A stretch of 45,023 bases of DNA, taken from Clostridiaceae bacterium (lineage in GTDB: Bacteria > Bacillota > Clostridia > Lachnospirales > Lachnospiraceae). How positions within the stretch are numbered: the first letter of the stretch is position 1; each line of letters starts with the position of its first letter. The notes beneath the pieces were generated by a model. The model worked only from the letters and a program-made list of their open reading frames with translations, searched no databases and was not told the DNA's origin. The translations under genes and the position numbers were made by a program. The stretch lies in assembly GCA_910575585.1 (NCBI GenBank), contig CAJTGF010000043.1, forward strand, positions 1 through 45,023, given 5' to 3'. This document shows positions 25,726 through 33,307 of this stretch, one piece after another.

Positions 25726-26613
25726 TTATCTTTCCGTTCTTCTTATGGATTCTTTTAAGCCGATCCTTTGATATTTGAAATCGTAGGCGGACATACTCTG
25801 GTCATAACTCATATTGCCAAAAGCCTTATCCGCCAATCTTCTCGTCTTTCCAGGAACAAGTCTTGCCAGTCCCACAGCCCAATTCCATGTTTTTGACACA
25901 ATTATCTTGTGTCCGCTTGCCTCCGCTATGGTCTTCACCAGCTCAGATGTCTCTGTGTACTCCTCATTCTGCGGCCAAAATATGCCGCCTTCCCCTCGTA
26001 TCATTACCTGACATAAAAACTCACAGAGGTTCTCTATGTAGAGCATCGATCTCTCATTAACCACAGCGGGAAATGCAGGCAGCCTCTTGGCTATCTTCGC
26101 AAGCGTTGGATAGTTTCCTTTGCTGCCTTTGCCATAGACCATGGGCGGTCTAAGAACAGTGACCAAAAACTTCTCGTCCGCAAGTTCCCTCACTCCTTTA
26201 TCGGCTTTCCATTTCGAATCACCGTAAAAATTTGCCGGCTGCGGCTGTGTGTACGCATGAATCCTCTTAGGCTTCCCATATGGTGCCGGGTCACCATACA
26301 CGATGGCCGAAGACATAAACACAAATTGCTTAATTCCCTCATTCTTCGCTTTCCGGCATGTCTCTATTGACAGATCCGTGTTTATTGCGTAATATTTTTT
26401 CTTAGTCTCCTCGCTCACCCTTCCCACATCCGCATGAGCAATGCCGGCGACATGATAGATGATGTCGAACTCTCCAAAATCCCTGTTTCTCCAACTCCCA
26501 TCCATCATGTCCACGGTATCTATAGAAAGCTCAGAAGCATAATGCTCTTTCACGTAATTCTCAAAGCTTACGCCGACGTAGCTGTTAGCCCCGGTAATCA
26601 AGACCTTTTTCAT
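25726..26613 (-). CDS. NAD-dependent epimerase/dehydratase family (possible UDP-4-keto-hexosamine reductase)
   Basis: A 295-residue extended SDR with GANSYVGVSF (7-16), MSSAIVYG and the catalytic pair in FYGDSKWK (YxxxK). It pairs with the initiating sugar-phosphate transferase, with a 4-nt overlap. The same pairing is seen for WbpV/WbpL and WreQ/WreU, which make and transfer QuiNAc. By analogy it may reduce a UDP-4-keto-6-deoxy-GlcNAc, but 4-epimerase activity is equally possible from the motifs alone. Confidence 0.8.
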   Translation of the reverse strand: MKKVLITGANSYVGVSFENYVKEHYASELSIDTVDMMDGSWRNRDFGEFDIIYHVAGIAHADVGRVSEETKKKYYAINTDLSIETCRKAKNEGIKQFVFMSSAIVYGDPAPYGKPKRIHAYTQPQPANFYGDSKWKADKGVRELADEKFLVTVLRPPMVYGKGSKGNYPTLAKIAKRLPAFPAVVNERSMLYIENLCEFLCQVMIRGEGGIFWPQNEEYTETSELVKTIAEASGHKIIVSKTWNWAVGLARLVPGKTRRLADKAFGNMSYDQSMSAYDFKYQRIGLKESIRRTER

Positions 26614-27383
26614 CTGGCCTTCTCCTTCTTCTTTATCTTTCCGGTACCGCCTTCAACAATCCCCTCGCTCTTTGCAATGGAGAAGATAGTACCGATAAAG
26701 CACTTCACATCAAACAGGAAACTGATCTTCTTGACATACTCGCCATCAAGCTTTGCTTTATCCGAGATTTCCAGTTCATCTCTTCCATTGATCTGCGCCC
26801 ATCCCGTAAGTCCCGGCTTTACATCATTGGCATTGTATTTATCTCTCTCTGCCACCAACACATCCTGATTCCAAAGCGCTGGCCTGGGACCTATGATGGA
26901 CATATCTCCCATAAAAATATTCCAAACCTGCGGCAATTCGTCCATACTGGTCCGGCGCATAAGGCGGCCTACCTTAGTTATGTATCGATCCGGATCATCT
27001 AACATGTGCGTGGGAACATCATGGGGCGCAGACATCTTCATGGATCTGAATTTATGCAGTTTAAAATACCTCTTATTCCTGCCAATTCTTTTCTGTGTAA
27101 ACAGGACCGGCCCGGGATCGTCAACCTTGATCGCAATCATAACGATCAAATACACAGGAGACAGTAATATCAATCCCAGACCGGCTAGAATCATATCCAC
27201 TAAACGTTTAAAATATTTCTCATAAATTCTGGGAGTATACTCACTTTTTCCCACTGCCTTAAGATGACCACGAATTCCGTCAGCATTTTCTATATCATTT
27301 TCGTCTTCAACAAAAACAACATTCTTCCCCTCCATAGGATTTTGATACTCCGTGTTTTGTTTTTTATTTCTGACATATGACAT
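26610..27383 (-). CDS. Initiating undecaprenyl-phosphate sugar phosphotransferase (PglC/WcaJ-like)
   Basis: A 257-residue small polyprenyl-phosphate hexose-1-phosphate transferase. It starts repeat-unit assembly by moving a sugar phosphate onto undecaprenyl phosphate. One membrane segment (FKRLVDMILAGLGLILLSPVYLIVMIAI) is followed by the core DDPGPVLFTQKRIGRN, KFRSMK, GPRPALWNQD and KPGLTGWAQINGR. The start ATG at 27383 (MSYVRNKK) has GGAG at 10 nt; the open frame to 27407 begins upstream of it. About 70 residues before the membrane segment are charged and not conserved in the minimal enzymes. Confidence 0.93.
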   Translation of the reverse strand: MSYVRNKKQNTEYQNPMEGKNVVFVEDENDIENADGIRGHLKAVGKSEYTPRIYEKYFKRLVDMILAGLGLILLSPVYLIVMIAIKVDDPGPVLFTQKRIGRNKRYFKLHKFRSMKMSAPHDVPTHMLDDPDRYITKVGRLMRRTSMDELPQVWNIFMGDMSIIGPRPALWNQDVLVAERDKYNANDVKPGLTGWAQINGRDELEISDKAKLDGEYVKKISFLFDVKCFIGTIFSIAKSEGIVEGGTGKIKKKEKAR

Positions 27384-27399
27384 ATGCACATTTCTCCGA

Positions 27400-27605
27400 T
27401 CAATCAATTATCCTCCCACATCGTACAGTCTTCTTCTGGAGGATAACCACCTTACTATTCTCTATTTCAATATATTTTTTAAGTTCAGTCATAGCTTCGC
27501 CATCCCAGAGATCTCTGCTCACTATTCTCTGGCTGACAAATTTTTATAACCATTGTCTCCAACACAGCGCGCGAAGCGTCTAATGCCGTCCACAACTTTT
27601 TTCAT
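27400..27605 (-). pseudogene. Small ORF of about 68 aa split by a frameshift in an A run
   Basis: ATG at 27605, behind GGAG at 9 nt, gives MKKVVDGIRRFARCVGDNGYKN and stops at 27522. A second frame, open from the same place, gives VSQRIVSRDLWDGEA and MTELKKYIEIENSKVVIL, ending at 27400. Adding one A to the A5 run near 27545 joins them into one plausible protein. I do not recognise it. Short proteins of this kind often follow the NusG-like gene in Lachnospiraceae polysaccharide loci, but that is recollection only. It fills most of the gap between the second NusG-like gene and the sugar transferase. Confidence 0.45.
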
Positions 27606-27629
27606 ATCATTTAACTCCATCCCCATCGA

Positions 27630-28136
27630 TCATGACTGCCTCTTCACAATCCCCACCCCTACAGTCACCTCTACAGCTCGTCCCATAAGAGGCACCTCCA
27701 AAACAATCAACCGCTTATGGCGCAACACTTTTTTAACTGTGCCTTTATAATCCATCATTGCGCCGGATGTTACCACCAACCGTTCCCCTTCCAGATACCC
27801 CTCAGAATATCTCACCAGATGTTCTTTTCCGCCCAATTTCTTAAGGTACGTTTCCTCCTCCGGATACAACGGCGTTATCTCCTCTCCAGTCCGCAGCACT
27901 TTCGCGTTTATCTTCCTCTGCTTCAACCGCAGAAAAAAGTCCTCTGCATCATCAGTCTCTGCAAACACATAACCTGGAAACAGCCTGCCGCTAACCAGCT
28001 TCCACTCCCCCAGAACCTTCGTCATCCTCTCCGCTGTCAGCACAAACACATCCTCATCAGCTTCCATGATTGTTCTGCGGCACTGTTGGCATATTTCTTC
28101 CTCGGCACCTGTGCTGACCTGCATTACGTACCACAT
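27630..28136 (-). CDS. NusG-family transcription antiterminator (LoaP/UpxY-like), second copy
   Basis: 168 residues: an N-terminal NGN domain (MWYVMQVSTGAEEEICQQC, then LFPGYVFAET) and a C-terminal KOW domain (GTVKKVLRHKRLIVLEV). Specialised NusG paralogs of this class bind RNA polymerase and allow it to read long polysaccharide operons through internal terminators. The start overlaps the first copy's stop by 13 nt, so they are translationally linked. Only about 20-30 percent of positions appear shared with the first copy, so they are not a recent duplication. It is intact, with TGA as stop. Confidence 0.87.
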   Translation of the reverse strand: MWYVMQVSTGAEEEICQQCRRTIMEADEDVFVLTAERMTKVLGEWKLVSGRLFPGYVFAETDDAEDFFLRLKQRKINAKVLRTGEEITPLYPEEETYLKKLGGKEHLVRYSEGYLEGERLVVTSGAMMDYKGTVKKVLRHKRLIVLEVPLMGRAVEVTVGVGIVKRQS

Positions 28137-28702
28137 CCTGCCGCCTTTCCGGATCCGTTTAATATGTTTGGATATGCGTATGTCTTGTATGTCTTCTTTG
28201 TGATCTCCAACCCTACCTCAACCAGGTTTTCTTTACCACAGAGATTCATACTGATGAGCCCTTTTCTCTTATGGCGGTCTATCTTTCTGACTCTGGACTC
28301 CATCCCTGTCAAAGGTCCTTCATAAATGCTCAGAACATTCTCGCATATCACTCCATAGGACATGTCAACTTCATCCTTTCCTCCTGTAATCTTTATGAGA
28401 AACTGTTCCTCCTCGTGCGTTATCGGACGAAATTCATCAATCTGTCCTGAGATCATGCAACATTTCAAAGGGTCTGTATTCTCCAAAGTCGGAATTTGAT
28501 TTCCCATATACGGAATCCTGGTGACAAAAAACACATATCCAGGCAAAAACCGCTCCCTCTCATCATGCCACATGCCCTGATATCTTTTCTTTTTCACACA
28601 AAACAGCTCCCGCCACTCGCCATCCAATCCGAAAAACTCGCCCTCTAGCTGACGGCTGATCATTTTCTCCTTGCCCGACGCGTTCTGGACTGCGTACCAC
28701 AC
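28124..28702 (-). CDS. NusG-family transcription antiterminator (LoaP/UpxY-like), first gene of the operon
   Basis: 192 residues. The NGN domain starts WYAVQNASGKEKMISRQLEGEF and includes RFLPGYVFFVTR; the KOW region is SRVRKIDRHKRKGLISM. The start is GTG at 28702 with GGGGGA upstream at a good distance. It is the first gene after the candidate invertible promoter region, where a class-specific antiterminator of the downstream operon would be expected. The C-terminal tail (YAYPNILNGSGKAAGCGT) goes beyond the KOW domain and overlaps the next gene. Confidence 0.87.
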   Translation of the reverse strand: MWYAVQNASGKEKMISRQLEGEFFGLDGEWRELFCVKKKRYQGMWHDERERFLPGYVFFVTRIPYMGNQIPTLENTDPLKCCMISGQIDEFRPITHEEEQFLIKITGGKDEVDMSYGVICENVLSIYEGPLTGMESRVRKIDRHKRKGLISMNLCGKENLVEVGLEITKKTYKTYAYPNILNGSGKAAGCGT

Positions 28703-28798
28703 TCTGATCCCCCGCCCTTCTTAAGTTAAATTCTGATCCCTTCAAACTTTTTCTTCCTGCTTCTTTTTAAATGAAAGCACCAAACATTCAAGCGCTCC

Positions 28799-28804
28799 AT
28801 TATA
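28799..28804 (-). promoter_or_regulatory. Candidate fixed -10 box upstream of the glycan operon
   Basis: TATAAT on the minus strand, 97 nt before the GTG start and outside the inverted repeats. A TTGACA sits only 10 nt upstream of it, too close for sigma-A, and the hexamer at 17 nt (GTCGTT) is poor. It could be a weak basal promoter. The stretch 28703-28827 otherwise holds only AT-rich leader sequence. Confidence 0.3.
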
Positions 28805-28827
28805 GAACTGATTTTGTCAAAAACGAC

Positions 28828-29068
28828 CGCTTAACTGTCTGTTAAGCGACATTTTTTTGCTTTCTTCAATACTGTTGTTTTTGGAAAATTTAGACAATTT
28901 ACAAAATATGATAAAAATATAGCAAATTTTCTTGTTATAGTTGGAAAATATGATATTTTATCACAGTTGACACATAGCAGAAAGAATGATATAATCGAAC
29001 ACGTTATAGAAATTAACGTTTTTGATAATAAAGCAAATAAAAAGTGTCGCTTAACAGACAGTTAAGCG
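28828..29068. other. Candidate invertible promoter segment (inverton) upstream of the glycan operon
   Basis: Two 24-nt sequences, at 28828-28851 and 29045-29068, are exact inverted copies. Each contains the palindrome CGCTTAAC ... GTTAAGCG, but the loop (TGTCT versus AGACA) and a 3-nt extension (ACA/TGT) show true inverted orientation. The 193-nt interior is AT-rich, has no gene and carries one consensus promoter on the plus strand, away from the operon that starts at 28702. Flipping the segment would aim it at that operon. No recombinase gene is present in the window. The alternative is a small RNA gene between two terminators. Confidence 0.6.
28967..28995 (+). promoter_or_regulatory. Consensus sigma-A promoter inside the inverted repeats
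   Basis: TTGACA at 28967-28972, a 17-nt spacer and TATAAT at 28990-28995 with TGA before it (extended -10). Every element matches consensus. It points right, and transcription would begin near 29002 and meet a strong terminator within 80 nt. Confidence 0.85.
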
Positions 29069-29079
29069 ACACTTTTTTC
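29002..29079 (+). ncRNA. Possible ~78-nt transcript
   Basis: If the promoter at 28967-28995 is active in this orientation, it makes only this short RNA, which ends in the hairpin at 29044-29078. The 5' half is AT-rich and the 3' half is the terminator. It may be a by-product of the OFF orientation or a true small RNA; the sequence alone does not decide. Confidence 0.35.
29044..29078. terminator. Strong bidirectional intrinsic terminator
   Basis: GTGTCGCTTAAC and GTTAAGCGACAC pair over 12 bp with loop AGACA (29044-29072), followed by TTTTTT on the plus strand and TTTTTATTT on the minus strand. It blocks read-through from the ClC gene into the glycan operon as well as the rightward transcript. 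The outer four base pairs use sequence outside the inverted repeat, so this full stem exists only at the right-hand end in the present orientation. Confidence 0.85.
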
Positions 29080-29176
29080 CTAATCAGACTAACACCCCAC
29101 TCTATTTTTCCCCTTATCCACCCCACACAAATCCCCGCGCCATTAATATAGGAAGAACCCCCTCTCCCCCTCCACT

Positions 29177-30436
29177 TCAATGGGCCCTCCGGTTAATAAA
29201 CTCCGTCTTCGTCTTAGAATACACAAACTTCTGGCTCCCATACAGCCCATAATACCCCGACAACGTAAAACTCACCGCAACAGCCAAAGCAAAATAAGGC
29301 ATTGCCTCAAACCCGCACATCTCAAAAGCCATGAACAAACCGGAGATCGGGCAATTCGTCACCCCCACAAACAAAGCCACCATGCCGCAGGCGGCGCACA
29401 GAGACGGCGAAAAGCCCAGCAGAGTCCCCACCATGCATCCGAAGGTAGCCCCCACGCACAGCGTAGGAACAATCTCGCCGCCTTTATACCCGGCTCCCAA
29501 TGTCATGGCAGTAAACAGCATCTTCAAAAGAAACGCCTCATACCTGACGCGGCCGTTTAACGCCTCCTCAATCAGCCCCATGCTGCTCCCGTTATAATCC
29601 CGGTTTCCCACCAGCAGGGTAAGGCCGATCAAAAGTACGGATGCCGCCAGGATACGCCCATAGGGGTTGGGAAGATACCTTTTGTACAGATATTCCGCCT
29701 CATGGAGCATCAGGCAGAAAAAAATACTGACAACAGCGCCAAGAATTCCCAGACACACGATGATCATTCCCGGAACAAGGCCGAACTTGGGGATCTCCAA
29801 AATCTCAAAATGTTCCCCGGAAAGCCCCATAAGCCCTGCCACTCCAGCCCCCAGAAAAGAAGCGAACAGACACGGCACCAAAGCCGCGTAATACATGACG
29901 CCAATGCTGATGACCTCAAGGGAAAAGATTCCCGCTGCCAGCGGCGTGCCGAACAGCGCGCCGAAACAGGCGCTCATGCCGCACATTACCGCTACCTTCG
30001 CGTCCCTGTCATCCAGCTTTAACACCTTGCCCGCCAGTGTTCCCAGACTTCCCCCGATCTGCAGAGCCGCGCCCTCCCGCCCTGCGGAGCCGCCGGTAAG
30101 ATGGGTCAGGATCGTGCTTATAAAAATCAGCGGCCCGGTAGAAAGAGAGATTTTCTCATTGGACGAAACCGCTGCCAGAACCATATTGGTCCCCTGGTTC
30201 TTCCACTGATGAAAGGTTCCATACAGCCACACGATCAGAACTCCGGTTACCGGCAACAAAAACAAAAGCCAGTGATACTTCCCAAAGCTTTCCGCCGCCA
30301 CGCGGATTCCCCGGCCGAAAACTCCTCCGATTACGCCGCCCGTAACGCCTACGGCCATGGAGATCAGGCTCCACTTCACAAAATAATCTGCCTGAGCCTT
30401 AAATGGCGTCCTTATTTTTAATAATTCAAGCTTCAT
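29177..30436 (-). CDS. ClC-family chloride/anion channel or antiporter
   Basis: A 419-residue integral membrane protein with about ten membrane helices. GSAGREGAALQIGGS corresponds to the ClC GKEGP motif, and GYKGGEIVPTLCVGA to the GxFxP anion-binding loop. The first motif (GSGIP) is replaced by NQGTNMVLA, as in a divergent bacterial subgroup whose ion and coupling I cannot tell. ATG at 30436 (MKLELLKI) is preferred; ATG at 30442 lies too close to the GGGG. There are no CBS domains. It stands alone between ilvA and the glycan promoter region. Confidence 0.88.
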   Translation of the reverse strand: MKLELLKIRTPFKAQADYFVKWSLISMAVGVTGGVIGGVFGRGIRVAAESFGKYHWLLFLLPVTGVLIVWLYGTFHQWKNQGTNMVLAAVSSNEKISLSTGPLIFISTILTHLTGGSAGREGAALQIGGSLGTLAGKVLKLDDRDAKVAVMCGMSACFGALFGTPLAAGIFSLEVISIGVMYYAALVPCLFASFLGAGVAGLMGLSGEHFEILEIPKFGLVPGMIIVCLGILGAVVSIFFCLMLHEAEYLYKRYLPNPYGRILAASVLLIGLTLLVGNRDYNGSSMGLIEEALNGRVRYEAFLLKMLFTAMTLGAGYKGGEIVPTLCVGATFGCMVGTLLGFSPSLCAACGMVALFVGVTNCPISGLFMAFEMCGFEAMPYFALAVAVSFTLSGYYGLYGSQKFVYSKTKTEFINRRAH

Positions 30437-30527
30437 TTCCATTCCCCTGTTATGTACAAAAATGCAAGTTCCATCTCAAGTATGCCAATACTGCGGTATT
30501 GGATATCGTTCTGTCCTTTTTAAGCGT

Positions 30528-31751
30528 TTACTCCGTGTACGTTCCCGAAGCCCGAACCACCTTGGGACGATATCCCTCCACATTCAACGCGTTGACGATG
30601 GCGTTCTTATGCTCTGTGCCGAATGCCTCGATGGTGATCTTTAACTCCACCGCCGCGTTGCGGTTGATGCTGACAAACTGGTTGTGCTCCAGCTTGATCA
30701 CATTGCCCTTCTGCTCCGCAAGGAGGGAAGACACCTTAGCCAGCTCTCCCGGCTTGTCGGGAAGCAGCACGGACACCGTAAAGACCCGGTCTCTCTGGAC
30801 CAGACCGTGCTGAACCACGGAAGCCATGGTGATCACATCCATATTGCCGCCGCTTAACACGGACACGATCTTTTTCTTCTGCACATTAAGATGTTTTAGC
30901 GCCGCCACGGTCAGAAGCCCGGAATTTTCCACGATCATCTTGTGGTTCTCCACCATGTCAAGGAAGGTGACGATCAGCTCGCTGTCCTCCACGGTGATGA
31001 TGTCGTCCACATTTTCCTGGATATAGGGAAAAATCAGATCGCCGGGACACCGCACCGCCGTACCGTCCGCGATGGTGTCCGCGCTCTTTAACTCTACCAC
31101 ATGGCCTGCCCGCAGGGATTCCTGCATACAGTTGGCCCCTGCCGGCTCCACGCCGATGACCTTGATCTTCGGGTTTAAAAGCTTTGCCAGGGTGGAGATG
31201 CCGGCGCACAGCCCGCCGCCGCCTACAGGCGCCAGGATGTAGTCCACGGTAGGCAGTTCCTTGATGATCTCCATGGCAATGGTCCCCTGGCCGGTGGCCA
31301 CAGCCAGATCGTTAAATGGGTGAACAAAGGTCAGCCCACGCTCCTTGGCCAATTCCAGGGCGTAGGCGCAGCACTGGTCAAAATCATTGCCCTCAAGGAC
31401 CACGGTGGCCCCGTAGTTTCTGGTGCGGTTTACTTTGATCAGAGGCGTGGTGGTGGGCATCACCACTGTGGCCGAGATCCCCGCCAGCTTGGCCGCATAG
31501 GCTACTCCCTGGGCGTGATTGCCTGCGGACGCCGTAATAAGCCCCCGCTCCTTCTCCTCCTGGGATAAGGTGCTGATCTTGTAATAGGCTCCTCTTAACT
31601 TGTAAGCCCCTGTATACTGCATGTTTTCCGGCTTAAAATACACCTTGTTGCCGGTGTGCTCTGAAAAATACTCGCTGTACACCAGTTTCGTCTCCTGGGC
31701 CACTCTGCCCACTGCCTCAGATGCTTCCTCAAAACTCTCCAATGTCATCAT
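30528..31751 (-). CDS. ilvA: Threonine ammonia-lyase with ACT domain
   Basis: A PLP enzyme that deaminates threonine to 2-oxobutyrate, for isoleucine synthesis or threonine breakdown. The PLP lysine is in GAYKLRGAYYK (Lys 51), the phosphate-binding loop is PVGGGGLCAG (175-184) and SAGNHAQGVA (75-84) is conserved. A single ACT-like domain (about 328-400) follows. The 407-residue length with one ACT domain fits the allosteric Firmicutes form (IlvA/TdcB-like) rather than the two-domain E. coli IlvA. It starts 5 nt after the ftsY stop, so it is probably cotranscribed. Confidence 0.93.
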   Translation of the reverse strand: MMTLESFEEASEAVGRVAQETKLVYSEYFSEHTGNKVYFKPENMQYTGAYKLRGAYYKISTLSQEEKERGLITASAGNHAQGVAYAAKLAGISATVVMPTTTPLIKVNRTRNYGATVVLEGNDFDQCCAYALELAKERGLTFVHPFNDLAVATGQGTIAMEIIKELPTVDYILAPVGGGGLCAGISTLAKLLNPKIKVIGVEPAGANCMQESLRAGHVVELKSADTIADGTAVRCPGDLIFPYIQENVDDIITVEDSELIVTFLDMVENHKMIVENSGLLTVAALKHLNVQKKKIVSVLSGGNMDVITMASVVQHGLVQRDRVFTVSVLLPDKPGELAKVSSLLAEQKGNVIKLEHNQFVSINRNAAVELKITIEAFGTEHKNAIVNALNVEGYRPKVVRASGTYTE

Positions 31752-31756
31752 GATCC

Positions 31757-32701
31757 CTAATCCTCTTTTCTTTCCTGTACGTCAAACAGCGCGTTGATAA
31801 ATTCCTCCGCATGGAACTTCTGCAGATCGTCGATCTTCTCCCCGATGCCGATATATTTCACCGGAAGACCCAGCTCCGACTGGATGGCCACCGCCACACC
31901 GCCTTTGGCCGTGCCGTCCAGCTTTGTCAGAATGATGCCGGTCACGTCGGCCACCTCCATAAACTGCCTTGCCTGAGAGAGGGCGTTCTGCCCTGTGGTC
32001 CCGTCCAGGACCACCAGCGTCTCCCGGTACGCCTCCGGGTACTCTTTGTCAATGATCCGGTTGATCTTTTTTAACTCCTCCATCAGGTTCTTCTTATTGT
32101 GAAGTCGCCCTGCCGTATCGCAGATCAGCACGTCCGCGTTTCTGGACTTGGACGCGGCGATGGCATCATAGATCACCGCTGCCGGGTCGGAGCCCTCCTG
32201 CTGAGCGATCAGCTCCACGCCGGCTCTGTGGGACCACTGGGTCAGCTGCTCAATGGCCGCCGCCCGGAAGGTGTCCGCCGCTGCCAGGATGACCTTCCTT
32301 CCGCTGTCTTTCAGCTGTCCCGCCAGTTTTCCCACAGACGTGGTCTTTCCCACCCCGTTGACGCCGATGACCAGCACCACGGACTTTCGGTTCTCAAACT
32401 CGTAGGCATTTTCCCCAAGGTCCATCTGCTGTCTCATGCTCTCCATAAGGATGGCCTTGCACTCCGAAGGCTCCTTGATGTGCTGCTCCTTGACTTTCGC
32501 CTTTAAATCTTCCACAATGGACATGGTTGTCTGGATGCCCAGATCCCCCATGATCAAGATCTCCTCGATCTCCTCATAAAAATCATCGTCAATGGCCGAA
32601 AACCCGCTGAAAATCGAGTCCATGCCTGACACAATATTGGCTCTGGTTTTGGCAAGCCCCTCTACCAGACGGCCAAAAAAACCTTTTTTCCCCTCTGCCA
32701 C
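31757..32701 (-). CDS. ftsY: Signal recognition particle receptor FtsY
   Basis: The SRP GTPase that docks ribosome-SRP complexes at the membrane. The 314-residue product has a short N-terminal region ([18 protein letters not shown]), an N domain, then the G domain with [16 protein letters not shown] (about 113), [16 protein letters not shown] and [10 protein letters not shown]. The start is GTG at 32701 because GGAGGA lies 6 nt upstream. The open frame extends to 32815, but that part is the palindromic repeat at 32726-32853. It belongs to the plsX-acpP-rnc-smc-ftsY gene group. Confidence 0.95.
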   Translation of the reverse strand: MAEGKKGFFGRLVEGLAKTRANIVSGMDSIFSGFSAIDDDFYEEIEEILIMGDLGIQTTMSIVEDLKAKVKEQHIKEPSECKAILMESMRQQMDLGENAYEFENRKSVVLVIGVNGVGKTTSVGKLAGQLKDSGRKVILAAADTFRAAAIEQLTQWSHRAGVELIAQQEGSDPAAVIYDAIAASKSRNADVLICDTAGRLHNKKNLMEELKKINRIIDKEYPEAYRETLVVLDGTTGQNALSQARQFMEVADVTGIILTKLDGTAKGGVAVAIQSELGLPVKYIGIGEKIDDLQKFHAEEFINALFDVQERKED

Positions 32702-32725
32702 CTGCGCTCCTCCTGTTCTCACTTC

Positions 32726-32853
32726 ATGTACTCTCGGAATCTCTCTTGCACCTGCCTTTGCGGATGATTTTCCGTCATATGGACATAAATTTATGCACAT
32801 CTGACAAAAAATCATCTCACAAAATCAGGCACAAAGAGACTCCGAGAGTACAT
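32726..32853. repeat. MITE-like palindromic element, copy 1 (~128 bp)
   Basis: The ends ATGTACTCTCGGA and its complement are inverted repeats, and pairing continues inward over most of the element (CATAAATTTATG near the middle). It lies in the 185-nt gap between the SRPBCC gene and ftsY and creates a false N-terminal extension of the ftsY frame. A second, diverged copy is at 42189-42351 in opposite orientation. It has no coding capacity, so it resembles a MITE mobilised in trans. Confidence 0.8.
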
Positions 32854-32886
32854 ACTTCCTTTAAAACCGCCGCCCTATAGGCGCCG

Positions 32887-33297
32887 TCACTCCAGCGCCC
32901 GCTTCAGATCCGCAATCAATCGTGTCTGTTCCTTCTCCAGATATGTTTTCTCAAACACGCCTTTTCCAACAGGCCGCGTCTGAAGCTTTTTTGCCGTTAC
33001 GGACGCCGTAAAGTCGATTTCCGTCTCACATCCCTTGGATGTAAGGACCAGGATCCAGTGTCCTTTTATATGGCTGTTTTCCACATCAAGCTCCAGCCGC
33101 TCCGGCGCTTTTGCCGCAGTAACCGTAAACACGGTCCCATAGCCGTCTTTGGTAGAGACCTTAAACCGTTTTTCATCTTCCGCCACCGTTTTGCTTACAT
33201 CTGACTGCCACTTGGCATAGTCCCTGGCCCCGGCTATGGTGTCCCAGACTTTTTGAATCTCGCATTGGATATTCGCTTTTCTATTGGATGTTGTCAT
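32887..33297 (-). CDS. SRPBCC (START-like) family protein, 136 aa
   Basis: A small helix-grip protein: MTTSNRKANIQCEIQKVWDTIAGARDYAKW is the classic beginning of the polyketide-cyclase/dehydrase-like group, and it ends FEKTYLEKEQTRLIADLKRAL. Such proteins bind hydrophobic ligands; the ligand here is unknown. ATG at 33297 sits 10 nt after the smc stop. It is inserted between smc and ftsY, which are adjacent in many Firmicutes, so it may simply ride in that operon. Confidence 0.75.
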   Translation of the reverse strand: MTTSNRKANIQCEIQKVWDTIAGARDYAKWQSDVSKTVAEDEKRFKVSTKDGYGTVFTVTAAKAPERLELDVENSHIKGHWILVLTSKGCETEIDFTASVTAKKLQTRPVGKGVFEKTYLEKEQTRLIADLKRALE

Positions 33298-33307
33298 ATC
33301 TTGTCTC

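Noticed and set aside
30493-30512. Hairpin CCAATAC/GTATTGG between ilvA and the ClC gene.
   Set aside because: A 7-bp stem with no T run on the minus strand; not enough to call a terminator.
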